From Bombella saccharophila (GTDB taxonomy: Bacteria > Pseudomonadota > Alphaproteobacteria > Acetobacterales > Acetobacteraceae): a stretch of 64,000 nucleotides of DNA. The notes under the pieces are model-generated. The model ran no database searches. It saw only the letters and a list, made by a program, of their open reading frames with translations, and was not told the origin of the DNA. Position numbers and translations under genes: made by a program. Positions 53,267-62,147 of the stretch are shown here, piece after piece. Position 1 is the first letter of the stretch. The number at the start of each line of letters is the position of its first letter. The stretch lies in the NCBI RefSeq assembly GCF_026385475.1, contig NZ_JANIDW010000001.1, positions 248,001 to 312,000 on the forward strand, given 5' to 3'.

Positions 53267-54105
53267 GCCAGCAAGAGCGGGTTGGGATTTTAGCCGGTGG
53301 TGGTCCCTTGCCTGCTCGCGTTGCAGCGTCCGTGCGTCAGCAAGGGCGTGAGCCGTTTTTGATCGGTTTTCAAGGTTTTGTAGATGAGGCGTTGCTTAGG
53401 CCTTACCCCCATGCGGTTATGCGGCTTGGGGCTGCGGGGACGATTCTGCGTGCTTTAAGGGCGCAGCACTGCCGTGAACTTGTTTTGATAGGCCCAGTTA
53501 AGCGGCCCTCATGGCGGGCTTTACGGCCTGATGCAGAGGGGATGCGCTTGATAGGCCGGTTAGGCCGTGCCCTCTTTGCAGGGGATGATGGCCTCCTTGC
53601 CGCGATTGTGCGCTTGTTGGAGGAGGAAGGCTTTCGCATCCGTGGGGCGCATGAGTTTCTCACACCGTCATGTTGTCAAAAGGGGGCATGGGGTAGGATT
53701 CAGCCTGATGAACAAGCATTAGCGGATATAAAGCAGGCGGTGCATATTTTATCTGTGATGGGGCCGCTGGATATTGGGCAAGGCTGCGTTGTTCAGCAGG
53801 GGTTGACTTTGGCGGTAGAAGCTCTGGAGGGGACAGATGCGATGCTCCAGCGTTGTGCGGCTTTGCGGCAGGAAGGGGCGGGCGGGGTGCTCGTCAAAAT
53901 GCCTAAAGCGGGGCAAGAGCTGCGTGCTGATATGCCAACAATCGGTCCGACAACGCTTGTTAATATTGCAGAGGCCGGGTTGCGTGGCGTGGCCTTCTTG
54001 CCAGAACTAACCTTGGTGCTGGATGCGGATCGCTGTATAGAAGAGGCAGACCGTTTAGGATTATTTTTTTATGGATTGGGGGAGGAGAGTCCCTCAGGAG
54101 ATTAG
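53263..54105 (+). CDS. lpxI: UDP-2,3-diacylglucosamine pyrophosphatase LpxI
   Basis: Metal-dependent hydrolase that makes lipid X and UMP in organisms lacking LpxH. The 280-residue product matches the LpxI/DUF1009 family: N-terminal GILAGGGPLPARVA, the central catalytic segment and a C-terminal MPKAGQELRADMPTIGPTTL motif (about 210-229) with the conserved Asp. The start is GTG 53263, in a GTGA overlap with lpxA. In many alphaproteobacteria lpxI is followed by lpxB; here gloA follows, so lpxB must be elsewhere. Confidence 0.93.
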   Translation: MSQQERVGILAGGGPLPARVAASVRQQGREPFLIGFQGFVDEALLRPYPHAVMRLGAAGTILRALRAQHCRELVLIGPVKRPSWRALRPDAEGMRLIGRLGRALFAGDDGLLAAIVRLLEEEGFRIRGAHEFLTPSCCQKGAWGRIQPDEQALADIKQAVHILSVMGPLDIGQGCVVQQGLTLAVEALEGTDAMLQRCAALRQEGAGGVLVKMPKAGQELRADMPTIGPTTLVNIAEAGLRGVAFLPELTLVLDADRCIEEADRLGLFFYGLGEESPSGD

Positions 54106-54117
54106 GAAGAGAGACAT

Positions 54118-54525
54118 ATGAGCGTTTATCTCCATACGATGGTACGTGTACGAGATCTCGACCGGAGCTTAGGCTTTTATCGATTGCTAGGCATGCGGGA
54201 ATTACGCCGCCTGGAAGTGCCAGAGGGCCGTTTTACACTGGTTTATATTGGCTATGGCGGTAATGAGCATGGTGAAGCGGAAATTGAGTTCACTTATAAT
54301 TGGGACCAAACAGAAGATTATACTCACGGCACGGGCTTTGGGCATTTTGCTATTGGAGTGCCAGATGTTGCCGCTGCGGTGGAGGTTGTCCGCCAAGGGG
54401 GTGGGCGCGTTACGCGTGAGGCCGGGCCTATGGGCAATACAGGCATTGTGATTGCTTTTGTACAAGACCCAGATGGCTATAAGGTCGAGTTAATTGAGAA
54501 GGCTGATGCGCCTAAGCTAGCCTAA
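54118..54525 (+). CDS. gloA: Lactoylglutathione lyase (glyoxalase I)
   Basis: Detoxifies methylglyoxal by isomerising the hemithioacetal it forms with glutathione. The 135-residue product shows the two betaalphabetabetabeta repeats: HTMVRVRDLDRSLGFYRLLGM at the start and GFGHFAIGVPDV-type second repeat near residue 79, with the metal ligands His6, a Glu in ELEFTYN-like EIEFTYN, His81 and Glu in KVELIEK. AGAGA lies upstream of the ATG. It is 12 bases after lpxI, so it may ride on the lipid A transcript. Confidence 0.92.
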   Translation: MSVYLHTMVRVRDLDRSLGFYRLLGMRELRRLEVPEGRFTLVYIGYGGNEHGEAEIEFTYNWDQTEDYTHGTGFGHFAIGVPDVAAAVEVVRQGGGRVTREAGPMGNTGIVIAFVQDPDGYKVELIEKADAPKLA

Positions 54526-54564
54526 GTCCTAGTGCCTTATAAGAAACGAGTGGGCATTGTAGGA

Positions 54565-54593
54565 TTGACAGAGCAGGGCCAGCCCCTTAAAAG
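54565..54593 (+). promoter_or_regulatory. Candidate promoter of the rpmH-rnpA-yidD group
   Basis: TTGACA (54565-54570), a 17-base spacer and TAAAAG (54588-54593), about 90 bases before rpmH. The -35 is perfect. Inverted repeats with arms CCTAAG and CTTAGG lie immediately downstream in the leader (about 54598-54621). Confidence 0.55.
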
Positions 54594-54684
54594 CCACCCC
54601 TAAGTGGAGGGGCGTTCTTAGGTGCGTCCTGTTCTAAGGCATGCCTTTAAAAGGGTATGTTCTAAAGATTAGAGGATAGAAAGA

Positions 54685-54819
54685 ATGAAGCGCACATATC
54701 AGCCTTCCCGTCTGGTTCGTAAGCGTCGCCATGGCTTCCGTACACGCTCTGCTACTGTTGGCGGGCGTCGCGTGCTGGCTAATCGCCGTGCAAAAGGCCG
54801 CAAGAAGCTTTCTGCTTAA
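54685..54819 (+). CDS. rpmH: 50S ribosomal protein L34
   Basis: Very short (44 residue), very basic large-subunit protein. The sequence begins [19 protein letters not shown] and ends GRKKLSA, an exact family pattern. AGGATAGAAAG precedes the ATG. It is followed after 2 bases by rnpA, the near-universal rpmH-rnpA pair. Confidence 0.97.
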   Translation: MKRTYQPSRLVRKRRHGFRTRSATVGGRRVLANRRAKGRKKLSA

Positions 54820-54821
54820 TT

Positions 54822-55169
54822 ATGCAGCCGCTTGACCGTCTTAAGAAGCGGTCACAGTTTTTGCATCTGGCCCGTAAGGGGCAGAAGGTCGTATCCCCCG
54901 GTCTTATTGGGCAAGTTTTGCCGCGAGAGGGGGGTGCAGGGGTACGGGCTGGTTTTACCGTGACGAAGAAGGTCGGTAATTCCGTTGTGCGCAATCGTAC
55001 CCGCCGCCGCCTGCGCGAGGCTTTGCGTGTGGTGGTAAAGGAGGGGGGCTGTCCTCCTTCTGGTGATGTGGTTTTGATAGGCCGTGCCGCAACGAGGCAG
55101 CGGCCTTTCTCTCTCTTAAAAGATGATGTTCGTAAAGTTTTCCGCGCCTTGGAGAGCAAAGGGAGGTGA
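54822..55169 (+). CDS. rnpA: Ribonuclease P protein component
   Basis: Protein subunit that helps RNase P RNA mature tRNA 5' ends. The 115-residue basic product has the signature [19 protein letters not shown] (about 46-64), with a central cleft surface typical of the family. It begins 2 bases after rpmH and its stop overlaps the yidD start (GTGA). Length is normal. Confidence 0.94.
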   Translation: MQPLDRLKKRSQFLHLARKGQKVVSPGLIGQVLPREGGAGVRAGFTVTKKVGNSVVRNRTRRRLREALRVVVKEGGCPPSGDVVLIGRAATRQRPFSLLKDDVRKVFRALESKGR

Positions 55170-55387
55170 GGCAGGTATTTGCTGCCTTTTTGGTAGGGTT
55201 GATAAAACTGTACCAGCTTTTGCTTGGTCCTCTTATGGGAGGGCGGTGTCGTTTTTATCCGTCCTGTAGCGCGTATGGGGAGGAATCGATCCGCCGATAC
55301 GGGCCATGGCGCGGTTTGTGGTTGACGGTATGCCGTATTTTAAAATGTCATCCCTTTCATCCCGGAGGGGTAGATTATCCGCCCTGA
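55166..55387 (+). CDS. yidD: Membrane protein insertion efficiency factor YidD
   Basis: Small membrane-associated protein of 73 residues that aids YidC-dependent insertion. Conserved segments [19 protein letters not shown] and [11 protein letters not shown] are present, with the family Cys residues. The start is GTG 55166, overlapping rnpA by four bases. It lies in the standard rpmH-rnpA-yidD-yidC order. Confidence 0.93.
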   Translation: MRQVFAAFLVGLIKLYQLLLGPLMGGRCRFYPSCSAYGEESIRRYGPWRGLWLTVCRILKCHPFHPGGVDYPP

Positions 55388-55494
55388 AGTGCGCAGATAC
55401 AAAGACGATGTTGCTCTGCACTCATCTTTGGGGTAGGGCAGTGCGTGTAAAAAACAGGCTACGGCTATTGTTTTAGGGATGATTTTACGCCAGT

Positions 55495-55513
55495 GAAGGG
55501 CCATCTACCCTTC
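55495..55513. other. Hairpin upstream of yidC
   Basis: Arms GAAGGG (55495-55500) and CCCTTC (55508-55513) with a seven-base loop, about 30 bases before the yidC start in a 154-base gap. Possible leader structure; function unknown. Confidence 0.3.
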
Positions 55514-55541
55514 CAGTAAATGAAAGAGCGGCTCCAGCCCG

Positions 55542-57338
55542 ATGGAAAGTAGCAAACGATTTATCCTCGCTTTTGGCTTATCAGCGTTAATTCTGATCGG
55601 CTTTAATTTTCTTGTACCGCAGAAGGGGCATAAGGCGGATAATACGCCTCCGCAAAGCCCTGCCTCTGTTACGGCAAGTCAGCCTCCCGCTGCTACAATG
55701 CCCACAGCGCCTGTAGCAACGGCAGAAGTAGCACAGGATGACCATAAAGAGCATCGCTTAGCGGTGCGGAGTCCTGACGTGCAAGGCTCTTTCAATCTGC
55801 GTGGGGCGCGGTTGGATGATTTGGAGCTAACGCGCTATCGTGAGACCATTGCTCATGATAGTCCGCTCGTGCGGTTGCTGGATAAAGCGGGCAGCAAAGC
55901 ACCGAATTATCTTGTGTTAGGTTGGCAGAATGCTGCGGGGGACAAAACCCGTGTGCCAGATGAGCATTCTCTCTGGCAAGTTGATGGCGAGCAGGAGGCT
56001 CTTACCCCAGAGCAACCCGTGACGCTTTATTGGGATAATGGCGCGAATGTGCGCTTTATCATCCATTTAGCGCAGGACCGCCACTATATGGTGACAGTGC
56101 GACAGGAGGTGGAGAATCACTCTGGCCAGCCTATCTCGCTTTATCCTTTTCAACGCGTGCAGCGTGATTATTTGCCTGAAAATACCGGTTCTTTGACAGA
56201 GTTTGAAGGTCCCGTTTCCGTCATGGAACGTGACCTGACACGGAATGATTATAAAGATATTCGCAAAGGGGCCGACAAGCCGGGGCATGTCGCCTGGGAG
56301 GCCACAGGCAAAGGTGGATGGGGCGGTATTACCGATAAATATTGGTTAACCGCCGTAGGGGCGGATCCTGCTTTGCCGGTTCGTCTGCAAGAGAGTTACG
56401 TTCCAGAGGGGGCAGGTTCTTATCGTGTAACCTTTATGCCGCAAGAGCCGATGGTCATTCAGGATGGTGCGCGGTTAGGGCAGGGGAGTTACCTGTTTGC
56501 TGGTGCGAAAGAGCCCGGATTATTGCGTTATTATGACCGTAAACTAGGTCTAGCGCGCTTTGATGATAGTATTGATTTTGGCTGGAGTGCCTTCTCCTAT
56601 CTTAATAAGCCGATCCTTTTCTTGCTGCATTGGCTTTATGCCCATATCGGCAATTTCGGCCTTGCGTTGATGGCTCTAACGCTGTTGGTGAAGATTCTTC
56701 TCTTTCCCTTGGCGTCTAAAGCGGCACAATCATCAGCACGTATGCGGCTCGTGGCCCCTAAAGTCACGGAGCTACGGCAGAAATATAAAGATGACCCGGT
56801 GACGATGAATCAGAAGGTCATGGCCTTGTATAAGGAGGAGCAAATTAACCCGGTTGGGGGCTGTTTGCCGATGCTTATCCAAGCCCCTATCTTCTTCTGC
56901 TTGTATAAGATGCTGAATCTGAGCATTGATGAGCGGCACGCGCCCTTCTTTGGGTGGATTAAGGACCTCTCCGTCCCAGACCCAACAAATCTGTTTAACT
57001 TGTTTGGTCTCTTGCCGTTTGACCCAACCCATATTGTCTCCTTCTTGCATCTCAGCATCTGGGGAGCGGCATTGGGTATTACCTTTTGGCTGTTGCAAAA
57101 GCATAGCATGATTCAGATGGACCCAGCACAGGCACGGATTATGCAATTCATGCCGGTGGTGTATGTCTTTGTGATGTCGAGCTTTCCTGCTGGCCTGCTG
57201 GTTTATTATACATGGAACAACGTGCTGACCTTCCTCCAGCAGCATTATATCGAGCGGCGGACGGCCCTGCCTGTACCGTTGATGAAGCTGGGCGGGCGCG
57301 CTTTGCGTAAACGCTTTGGCAAGAAGAACGAGCCGTGA
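55542..57338 (+). CDS. yidC: Membrane protein insertase YidC
   Basis: Inner-membrane insertase/chaperone. The 598-residue product has an N-terminal membrane segment (about 6-24), a large periplasmic beta domain (about 60-345) and the conserved five-helix core (about 360-580), with MRLVAPKVTELRQKYKDD and the NPVGGCLPMLIQAP motif and the positively charged groove region. The length is typical for a Gram-negative YidC. Its stop overlaps the start of the next gene. Confidence 0.96.
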   Translation: MESSKRFILAFGLSALILIGFNFLVPQKGHKADNTPPQSPASVTASQPPAATMPTAPVATAEVAQDDHKEHRLAVRSPDVQGSFNLRGARLDDLELTRYRETIAHDSPLVRLLDKAGSKAPNYLVLGWQNAAGDKTRVPDEHSLWQVDGEQEALTPEQPVTLYWDNGANVRFIIHLAQDRHYMVTVRQEVENHSGQPISLYPFQRVQRDYLPENTGSLTEFEGPVSVMERDLTRNDYKDIRKGADKPGHVAWEATGKGGWGGITDKYWLTAVGADPALPVRLQESYVPEGAGSYRVTFMPQEPMVIQDGARLGQGSYLFAGAKEPGLLRYYDRKLGLARFDDSIDFGWSAFSYLNKPILFLLHWLYAHIGNFGLALMALTLLVKILLFPLASKAAQSSARMRLVAPKVTELRQKYKDDPVTMNQKVMALYKEEQINPVGGCLPMLIQAPIFFCLYKMLNLSIDERHAPFFGWIKDLSVPDPTNLFNLFGLLPFDPTHIVSFLHLSIWGAALGITFWLLQKHSMIQMDPAQARIMQFMPVVYVFVMSSFPAGLLVYYTWNNVLTFLQQHYIERRTALPVPLMKLGGRALRKRFGKKNEP

Positions 57339-58000
57339 TGCCACATCATATCCCTGCTCTGAGTGAGGAAGAACTTGAGGAGGGTCGGCGGCTTTTTGCA
57401 GGCCCTTGTAACTTCTTCTTCGGCGCGCAGACGATCGAGCAGCTTCCCCCGCCAGAGCGGGCAGAGGTGGCGTTTGCAGGACGCTCTAATGTAGGCAAAT
57501 CCAGCATCATTAACGCTTTGACGGGGCGGCGGGCTTTGGCCCGTGCCTCATCAGAGCCGGGGCGGACAAAGCAGCTTAATTTCTTCGACCTCGGCGGGCG
57601 TCTTTCTTTGGTGGATATGCCGGGTTATGGCTTTGCTAAAGCCTCCAAAGCGGTGAAGGAAGATTGGCAGAGGACGATGTTCGCCTATTTGCGTGGCCGT
57701 CCGAATCTGGCCCGTGTGATTTTGCTGATTGATGGCCGGGTTGGCCTTAAGGCCTCTGATAAAGAGGTCTGTGCCCTTTTGGATAAAGCGGCGGTTGTCT
57801 TTCAAATCGTGCTGACAAAATGCGATGCTTTATCCCCCACGGCTCTAACAGAGCGTGTGAAGGAAGTGGAAGCCTTGGCGAAAAGCCATGCGGCAGCCTT
57901 CCCCCATATTGTGGCGACAAGTAGTACAACTGCGTTGGGTATTGCGGAATTGCGTGGCATAATAGCGCAGTTTGCTGAACCCGCTATTGGGCGTCCTTGA
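57338..58000 (+). CDS. yihA: Ribosome biogenesis GTPase EngB (YihA/YsxC)
   Basis: GTPase needed for large-subunit assembly and sometimes cell division. The 220-residue product has G1 AGRSNVGKSS near residue 50, the EPGRTKQLNFF G2 region, G3 DMPGYGFAKAS, G4 TKCD and a typical C-terminal end. I prefer ATG 57338 over GTG 57335. It overlaps yidC by one base and precedes argB; engB-argB-dapD-dapE is a conserved order in this group. Confidence 0.94.
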   Translation: MPHHIPALSEEELEEGRRLFAGPCNFFFGAQTIEQLPPPERAEVAFAGRSNVGKSSIINALTGRRALARASSEPGRTKQLNFFDLGGRLSLVDMPGYGFAKASKAVKEDWQRTMFAYLRGRPNLARVILLIDGRVGLKASDKEVCALLDKAAVVFQIVLTKCDALSPTALTERVKEVEALAKSHAAAFPHIVATSSTTALGIAELRGIIAQFAEPAIGRP

Positions 58001-58020
58001 AAAATAGTGTCTGAGAGTGA

Positions 58021-58965
58021 ATGGTCATGTCTTCTTCATCTTCCCCTCCTATGCCACTCCCAGAAGAATTTCTGGCGTCCGATAAATTAAGCGAGCAAGA
58101 GCAAGCGGCTATTCTTGCAGGGGCTTTGCCTTATCTGCGCCGCTATGCCGGTGATACTATCGTGGTGAAATATGGCGGCCATGCAATGGTTGAGAATGAC
58201 CTTGCCGCGACATTTGGGCGCGATATTGCCTTGCTCAAGCTTGTGGGGATTAACCCCATCGTGGTGCATGGCGGGGGGCCACAAATTAACGCTATGATGA
58301 AGCGTCTGGGGGTTGAATCCCAGTTCGTAGACGGGCTGCGCGTGACAGACCGTGAGATGATTGATGTCATCGAGATGGTCCTCTCCGGTACGGTCAATAA
58401 GCAAGTGGCAGACCTTATCAGCCATGCAGGGGCCTTGGCCGTTGGGATTTCCGGCCGGGATGGGCGTTTGATTCAGGCCGAGCGGTTAGTCCATTATCGT
58501 CGGGGTGATGCGGCCCATCAGGAGGCTATAGACCTCGGCTTTGTCGGCACGCCTGTGCGGGTGGAGCCGCGCGTTCTTTATGCGCTTTTAGGAGCGGGGT
58601 TGATTCCCGTTGTCGCTCCTTTAGGGGCCGGTAAGGAAGGCGAGATTTATAACATTAATGCCGATACAGCCGCCGGGGCCGTAGCGGGGGCTGTGCGGGC
58701 CTCTCGTCTATTGATGCTGACCGATGTGCCCGGTGTTTTGGATGAGCATGGTAAGCGCATTGAGGAGCTTACCGCAGCAGAGGCACGTCGGCTTATTAAA
58801 GAGGGGCATATCACAGGCGGGATGATTCCGAAGGTGGAGACATGCCTTAAAGCCGTGCAAGCAGGGGCTAAGGCTGCGGTTATTTTGGATGGTCGCGTGC
58901 CTCATACATGCTTGCTAGAGTTGTTTACCCGCGCTGGACCGGGCACGCTCATCACGGCAGAATGA
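58021..58965 (+). CDS. argB: Acetylglutamate kinase
   Basis: Second step of arginine synthesis, phosphorylating N-acetylglutamate. The 314-residue product has VVKYGGHAMVE near residue 47, VHGGGPQI near residue 82, GRDIALLKLVGINPIVVH (split across 66-83), and NINADTAAGAVAGA near residue 211, covering the substrate and ATP sites. Starts at 58021 or ATG 58027 are equally possible. The N-terminal extension resembles arginine-sensitive forms, so feedback inhibition is plausible but not shown. It is not with other arg genes here. Confidence 0.95.
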   Translation: MVMSSSSSPPMPLPEEFLASDKLSEQEQAAILAGALPYLRRYAGDTIVVKYGGHAMVENDLAATFGRDIALLKLVGINPIVVHGGGPQINAMMKRLGVESQFVDGLRVTDREMIDVIEMVLSGTVNKQVADLISHAGALAVGISGRDGRLIQAERLVHYRRGDAAHQEAIDLGFVGTPVRVEPRVLYALLGAGLIPVVAPLGAGKEGEIYNINADTAAGAVAGAVRASRLLMLTDVPGVLDEHGKRIEELTAAEARRLIKEGHITGGMIPKVETCLKAVQAGAKAAVILDGRVPHTCLLELFTRAGPGTLITAE

Positions 58966-59017
58966 GGAAAAGGGCACGCTATTTGCCCTCATGATGGTTG
59001 TTAAAAAGGAATGAATT

Positions 59018-59848
59018 ATGGACCACGCAACGCTGCGTAAGCATGTAGAAACTTTGTGGGAGGACCGTGCAAGCCTCTCTCCTCAAACCAAAGGGGAGGC
59101 GCGCGATGTCGTAGAGGCTGCTCTGGCCGGGTTGGATAACGGGACCTTCCGTGTTGCAGAGCAAAAGGGCGAGGAGCGTATTGTTCATGAATGGCTGAAG
59201 AAGGCCGTTCTTATGTCCTTCCGTCTTTATGAGTCCGAGCCTATGGCTCATGGCTGTGGTGGTGCCCCGGGCTTTGATAAAGTGCCGCTCAAATTTGCTG
59301 GTTGGGGCAAGGCTGAGTTCGAGAAAGCAGGCTTCCGCGCTGTACCGGGGGCTGTTGTACGGCGTTCGGCTTATATTGCGCCGGGTGTGGTTTTGATGCC
59401 CAGCTTCGTTAATCTCGGTGCCCGTGTGGAAAGCGGCACAATGGTTGATACATGGGCCACAGTGGGCTCCTGCGCTCAAATTGGGAAGAACTGCCACATT
59501 AGTGGTGGGGCAGGGATTGGCGGGGTGCTGGAACCCCTCCAAGCCGCACCGGTGATTATTGGGGATGATTGCTTCATCGGCGCACGCTCTGAGGTGGCTG
59601 AGGGCGTCGTGGTTGAGCGTGGTTCTGTTCTCTCCATGGGGGTTTTCCTTGGGGCCTCCACGAAGATTGTGGATCGCACAACAGGTGAGATTCATATGGG
59701 CCGTGTCCCGGCTTACTCTGTTGTTGTGCCGGGTACATTGCCACCCAAGACACCGGGTGGACCGTCCTTAGCTTGCGCGGTCATTGTGAAGCGTGTGGAT
59801 GAGCGGACGCGTTCTAAAACATCCATCAATGAGCTCTTGCGTGACTGA
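59018..59848 (+). CDS. dapD: 2,3,4,5-tetrahydropyridine-2,6-dicarboxylate N-succinyltransferase
   Basis: Succinylase-branch step of lysine/diaminopimelate synthesis. The 276-residue product has an N-terminal helical domain (about 1-105), a left-handed beta-helix of hexapeptide repeats (about 105-230) and a C-terminal domain with the family segment [11 protein letters not shown]. The conserved substrate region [12 protein letters not shown] occurs near residue 127. AAAAAGGAA lies upstream of ATG 59018. It is followed by dapE after 8 bases. Confidence 0.95.
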   Translation: MDHATLRKHVETLWEDRASLSPQTKGEARDVVEAALAGLDNGTFRVAEQKGEERIVHEWLKKAVLMSFRLYESEPMAHGCGGAPGFDKVPLKFAGWGKAEFEKAGFRAVPGAVVRRSAYIAPGVVLMPSFVNLGARVESGTMVDTWATVGSCAQIGKNCHISGGAGIGGVLEPLQAAPVIIGDDCFIGARSEVAEGVVVERGSVLSMGVFLGASTKIVDRTTGEIHMGRVPAYSVVVPGTLPPKTPGGPSLACAVIVKRVDERTRSKTSINELLRD

Positions 59849-59856
59849 GTGACCTT

Positions 59857-61002
59857 ATGAGCCTGTCATCTTCCCTGCGGGACCCGCTTGCCCTTTTGCA
59901 GGCCCTTCTTCGTTGTCGTTCTGTCACCCCGGCTGATGACGGAGCTTTGGGCGTCGTGGCAGAGGCGTTGGAGATGATGGGCTTTACCGTCACAAGGTTG
60001 GCCTTTGGCCCTAAGGGGGAGGAGACCCCCAATCTTTATGCGCGGTTAGGGGAGGGGCGTCCCTGCCTTTGCTTTGCTGGTCATACAGATGTTGTGCCCC
60101 CCGGTGAGGGGTGGAGCAGCGACCCATTTGCGGGGGAGGTGCGCGAGGGTCGTATTTATGGCCGTGGTACAGCGGATATGAAAGGCGGTGTAGCGGCCGC
60201 TCTGGCCTCTGTAGCGCGCCGGCTGGAAGCCGGGCCTCTTAAAGGAAGCCTTGCCTTCCTGATTACAGGGGATGAGGAAGGCCCCGCGCATTACGGCACA
60301 CGCTCCGTGTTGGAGTGGATGAAAGAGCAAGGGGAACAGCCTGATTTCTGCCTCCTGGGTGAGCCGACCAACCCAACAGAGATGGGTGAGGTGATTAAGA
60401 TTGGCCGTCGTGGCAGCATGAATGCCGTCATCACGGTGCGTGGGGTGCAGGGGCATGTGGCCTATCCACATTTGGCAGATAACCCCACCCATCGGCTTGT
60501 GAAGATTTTAAGTGACCTAACAGCGCGTGTGCTGGACCAAGGCAATGAGTGGTTCGCGCCCTCATCTTTGCAAATTACCAGCATTGATGTCGGTAATTCT
60601 GCAACGAATGTGATACCCGCTACGGCACAAGCGCGGGTGAATATTCGCTTTAATGACCTCCATACGGGGGAAAGTCTTTCGGGCTGGATAGAGGATGTTG
60701 TGGCGTGCCATACAGCGCATGGCACGGTGGATGTCTCCATCAGTGGGGAAGCCTTTCGCACTATAGCGGGGGCGGAGGTAGAGCATCTCTCCCAAGCGGT
60801 GGAGGCTGTAACAGGGCGGATGCCGAAGCTCGATACTGGCGGGGGCACGTCCGATGCCCGTTTTATCACGTATTGCTGCCCTGTGGCGGAGTTCGGTCTC
60901 GTGGGGGCAACGATGCATAAATGTGATGAGCATGTCTCCCTCGCTTCATTGGAGGAGCTCACCCAGATTTACGGGGAGTTCATGCAGCGTTTTGGTGTTT
61001 AA
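59857..61002 (+). CDS. dapE: Succinyl-diaminopimelate desuccinylase
   Basis: Zinc-dependent deacylase that acts two steps after DapD, releasing LL-diaminopimelate. The 381-residue M20 peptidase-fold product shows AGHTDVVPPGEGW near residue 73 with the zinc His, the RGTADMKGG zinc Asp, the catalytic Glu-Glu in GDEEGP near residue 140 and TGGGTSDAR near residue 328. Its stop overlaps the stop of the convergent AGE gene in a TTAA. dapD-dapE are co-operonic. Confidence 0.95.
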   Translation: MSLSSSLRDPLALLQALLRCRSVTPADDGALGVVAEALEMMGFTVTRLAFGPKGEETPNLYARLGEGRPCLCFAGHTDVVPPGEGWSSDPFAGEVREGRIYGRGTADMKGGVAAALASVARRLEAGPLKGSLAFLITGDEEGPAHYGTRSVLEWMKEQGEQPDFCLLGEPTNPTEMGEVIKIGRRGSMNAVITVRGVQGHVAYPHLADNPTHRLVKILSDLTARVLDQGNEWFAPSSLQITSIDVGNSATNVIPATAQARVNIRFNDLHTGESLSGWIEDVVACHTAHGTVDVSISGEAFRTIAGAEVEHLSQAVEAVTGRMPKLDTGGGTSDARFITYCCPVAEFGLVGATMHKCDEHVSLASLEELTQIYGEFMQRFGV

Positions 61003-62147
61003 GCGGGTGGGGCGTTAAGGATAGCCTGCCCCGCGCTATAGATATGATACAAGCTGCTAGCGGGCATATGGTCCGTTGCGCTGTTGCCTGCTTCATCTAG
61101 CCGGTCAATCCACCCACCAAAGAGCGTAGCAGGCGCGTATTGGGTGAAGAACAACTGGCTCATACGACATAGACGTTGATACCGCGTAGCAGGCTCAGCA
61201 GGCGCGTGTTGAGCGAGCAGACGCATCATCTCCGTTTGGGGCCAGATGCGTGTTGTGGCCTCTAGTAGGGTACCATCATCATATAACGCATCGGGCAGGA
61301 GCGGGCCGGGAACGGTTTGGTGGAGGCGGTCATAGAGCTTATGTTGGGCCTTGCGTGCAGCAGTGGCGTGCGCACCTGCTGGGGCAAGGCGATGATACTC
61401 TCCTAACAGCCAGCACCATTCGGCTTGATGGCCGGGTTCGACACGATTGCGCCCATAGGGTTCTTCTGGCGTCCAAGCGGGGGTAAAGAACTCTAACAGC
61501 GCATCTGTCCCTTGGGGGATGAAGGCGCGCAGGGCCAGAGCCAGAATAGCTTCTGCATGATGGAGAAAAACCTCCCTTTGTGAGACCTCAAAAAGGGTCA
61601 GGCAGGCTTCCAGAAGATGCATATGCGGGTTTTGGGAATGTCGCTCAGAGAGGGCAGGAATAGCGTCACGATACCCCCCTTGAGGGGATGGAAAGAGGGC
61701 ATCAATCTCAGCAAGGCTTTTCTCAGCTATGGTAAGGAGGGCTGTATCCCCGCTAAGGCGATAGGCCCATCCATGGGCAAAGAGGATGAAAGCATGGCCG
61801 TAAAGGTCGCGCTTGGTGTCAGAGGGGGCAAGGTCCGGCCCTAAAGCAAAGACCCATCCCGCTTGACCATCAGCACGATGATAGCGTTTAGTGAGTTGTG
61901 CCAAACAGGCCAAAGCGCGTTCTCCTGCCTTATAATGGCCGTTTAAAGCCGCTTGGCAATAAGTCGCAACCTGACGTGCTTGGACCATCAAACGGCGATG
62001 AGGGAGGGGGATGGGAGCTCCTGCAAAGGTGAGGCGTTCGTGATACAAGCCAGCTTGTTCATCAAAACCAGCTTGGTCCCAGAGGGGCAGGGCCTTTTGG
62101 CATAACCATGCGTGCCATTGTGTTTGCTCTGTTGTGAGAGACGACAT
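60999..62147 (-). CDS. AGE-family sugar epimerase/isomerase
   Basis: Predicted (alpha/alpha)6-barrel sugar isomerase of 382 residues, in the N-acylglucosamine 2-epimerase/mannose isomerase superfamily. Family segments include RLMVQARQVATY near residue 54, DLYGHAFILFAHGWA near 113, NPHMHLLEAC near 172 and EPGHQAEWCWLLGEYHR near 236; the conserved His and Arg residues of the barrel centre are visible in these. Substrate could be mannose, glucose or a phosphorylated or N-acyl form; it is not fixed by sequence. Its ATG overlaps the hldE stop (TAATG), so it is coupled to heptose synthesis genes. Confidence 0.85.
   Translation of the reverse strand: MSSLTTEQTQWHAWLCQKALPLWDQAGFDEQAGLYHERLTFAGAPIPLPHRRLMVQARQVATYCQAALNGHYKAGERALACLAQLTKRYHRADGQAGWVFALGPDLAPSDTKRDLYGHAFILFAHGWAYRLSGDTALLTIAEKSLAEIDALFPSPQGGYRDAIPALSERHSQNPHMHLLEACLTLFEVSQREVFLHHAEAILALALRAFIPQGTDALLEFFTPAWTPEEPYGRNRVEPGHQAEWCWLLGEYHRLAPAGAHATAARKAQHKLYDRLHQTVPGPLLPDALYDDGTLLEATTRIWPQTEMMRLLAQHAPAEPATRYQRLCRMSQLFFTQYAPATLFGGWIDRLDEAGNSATDHMPASSLYHIYSAGQAILNAPPA

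Noticed and set aside
58979-59695. 238-codon open frame antisense to dapD
   Set aside because: dapD on the plus strand is certain. The antisense frame has no recognisable domain.
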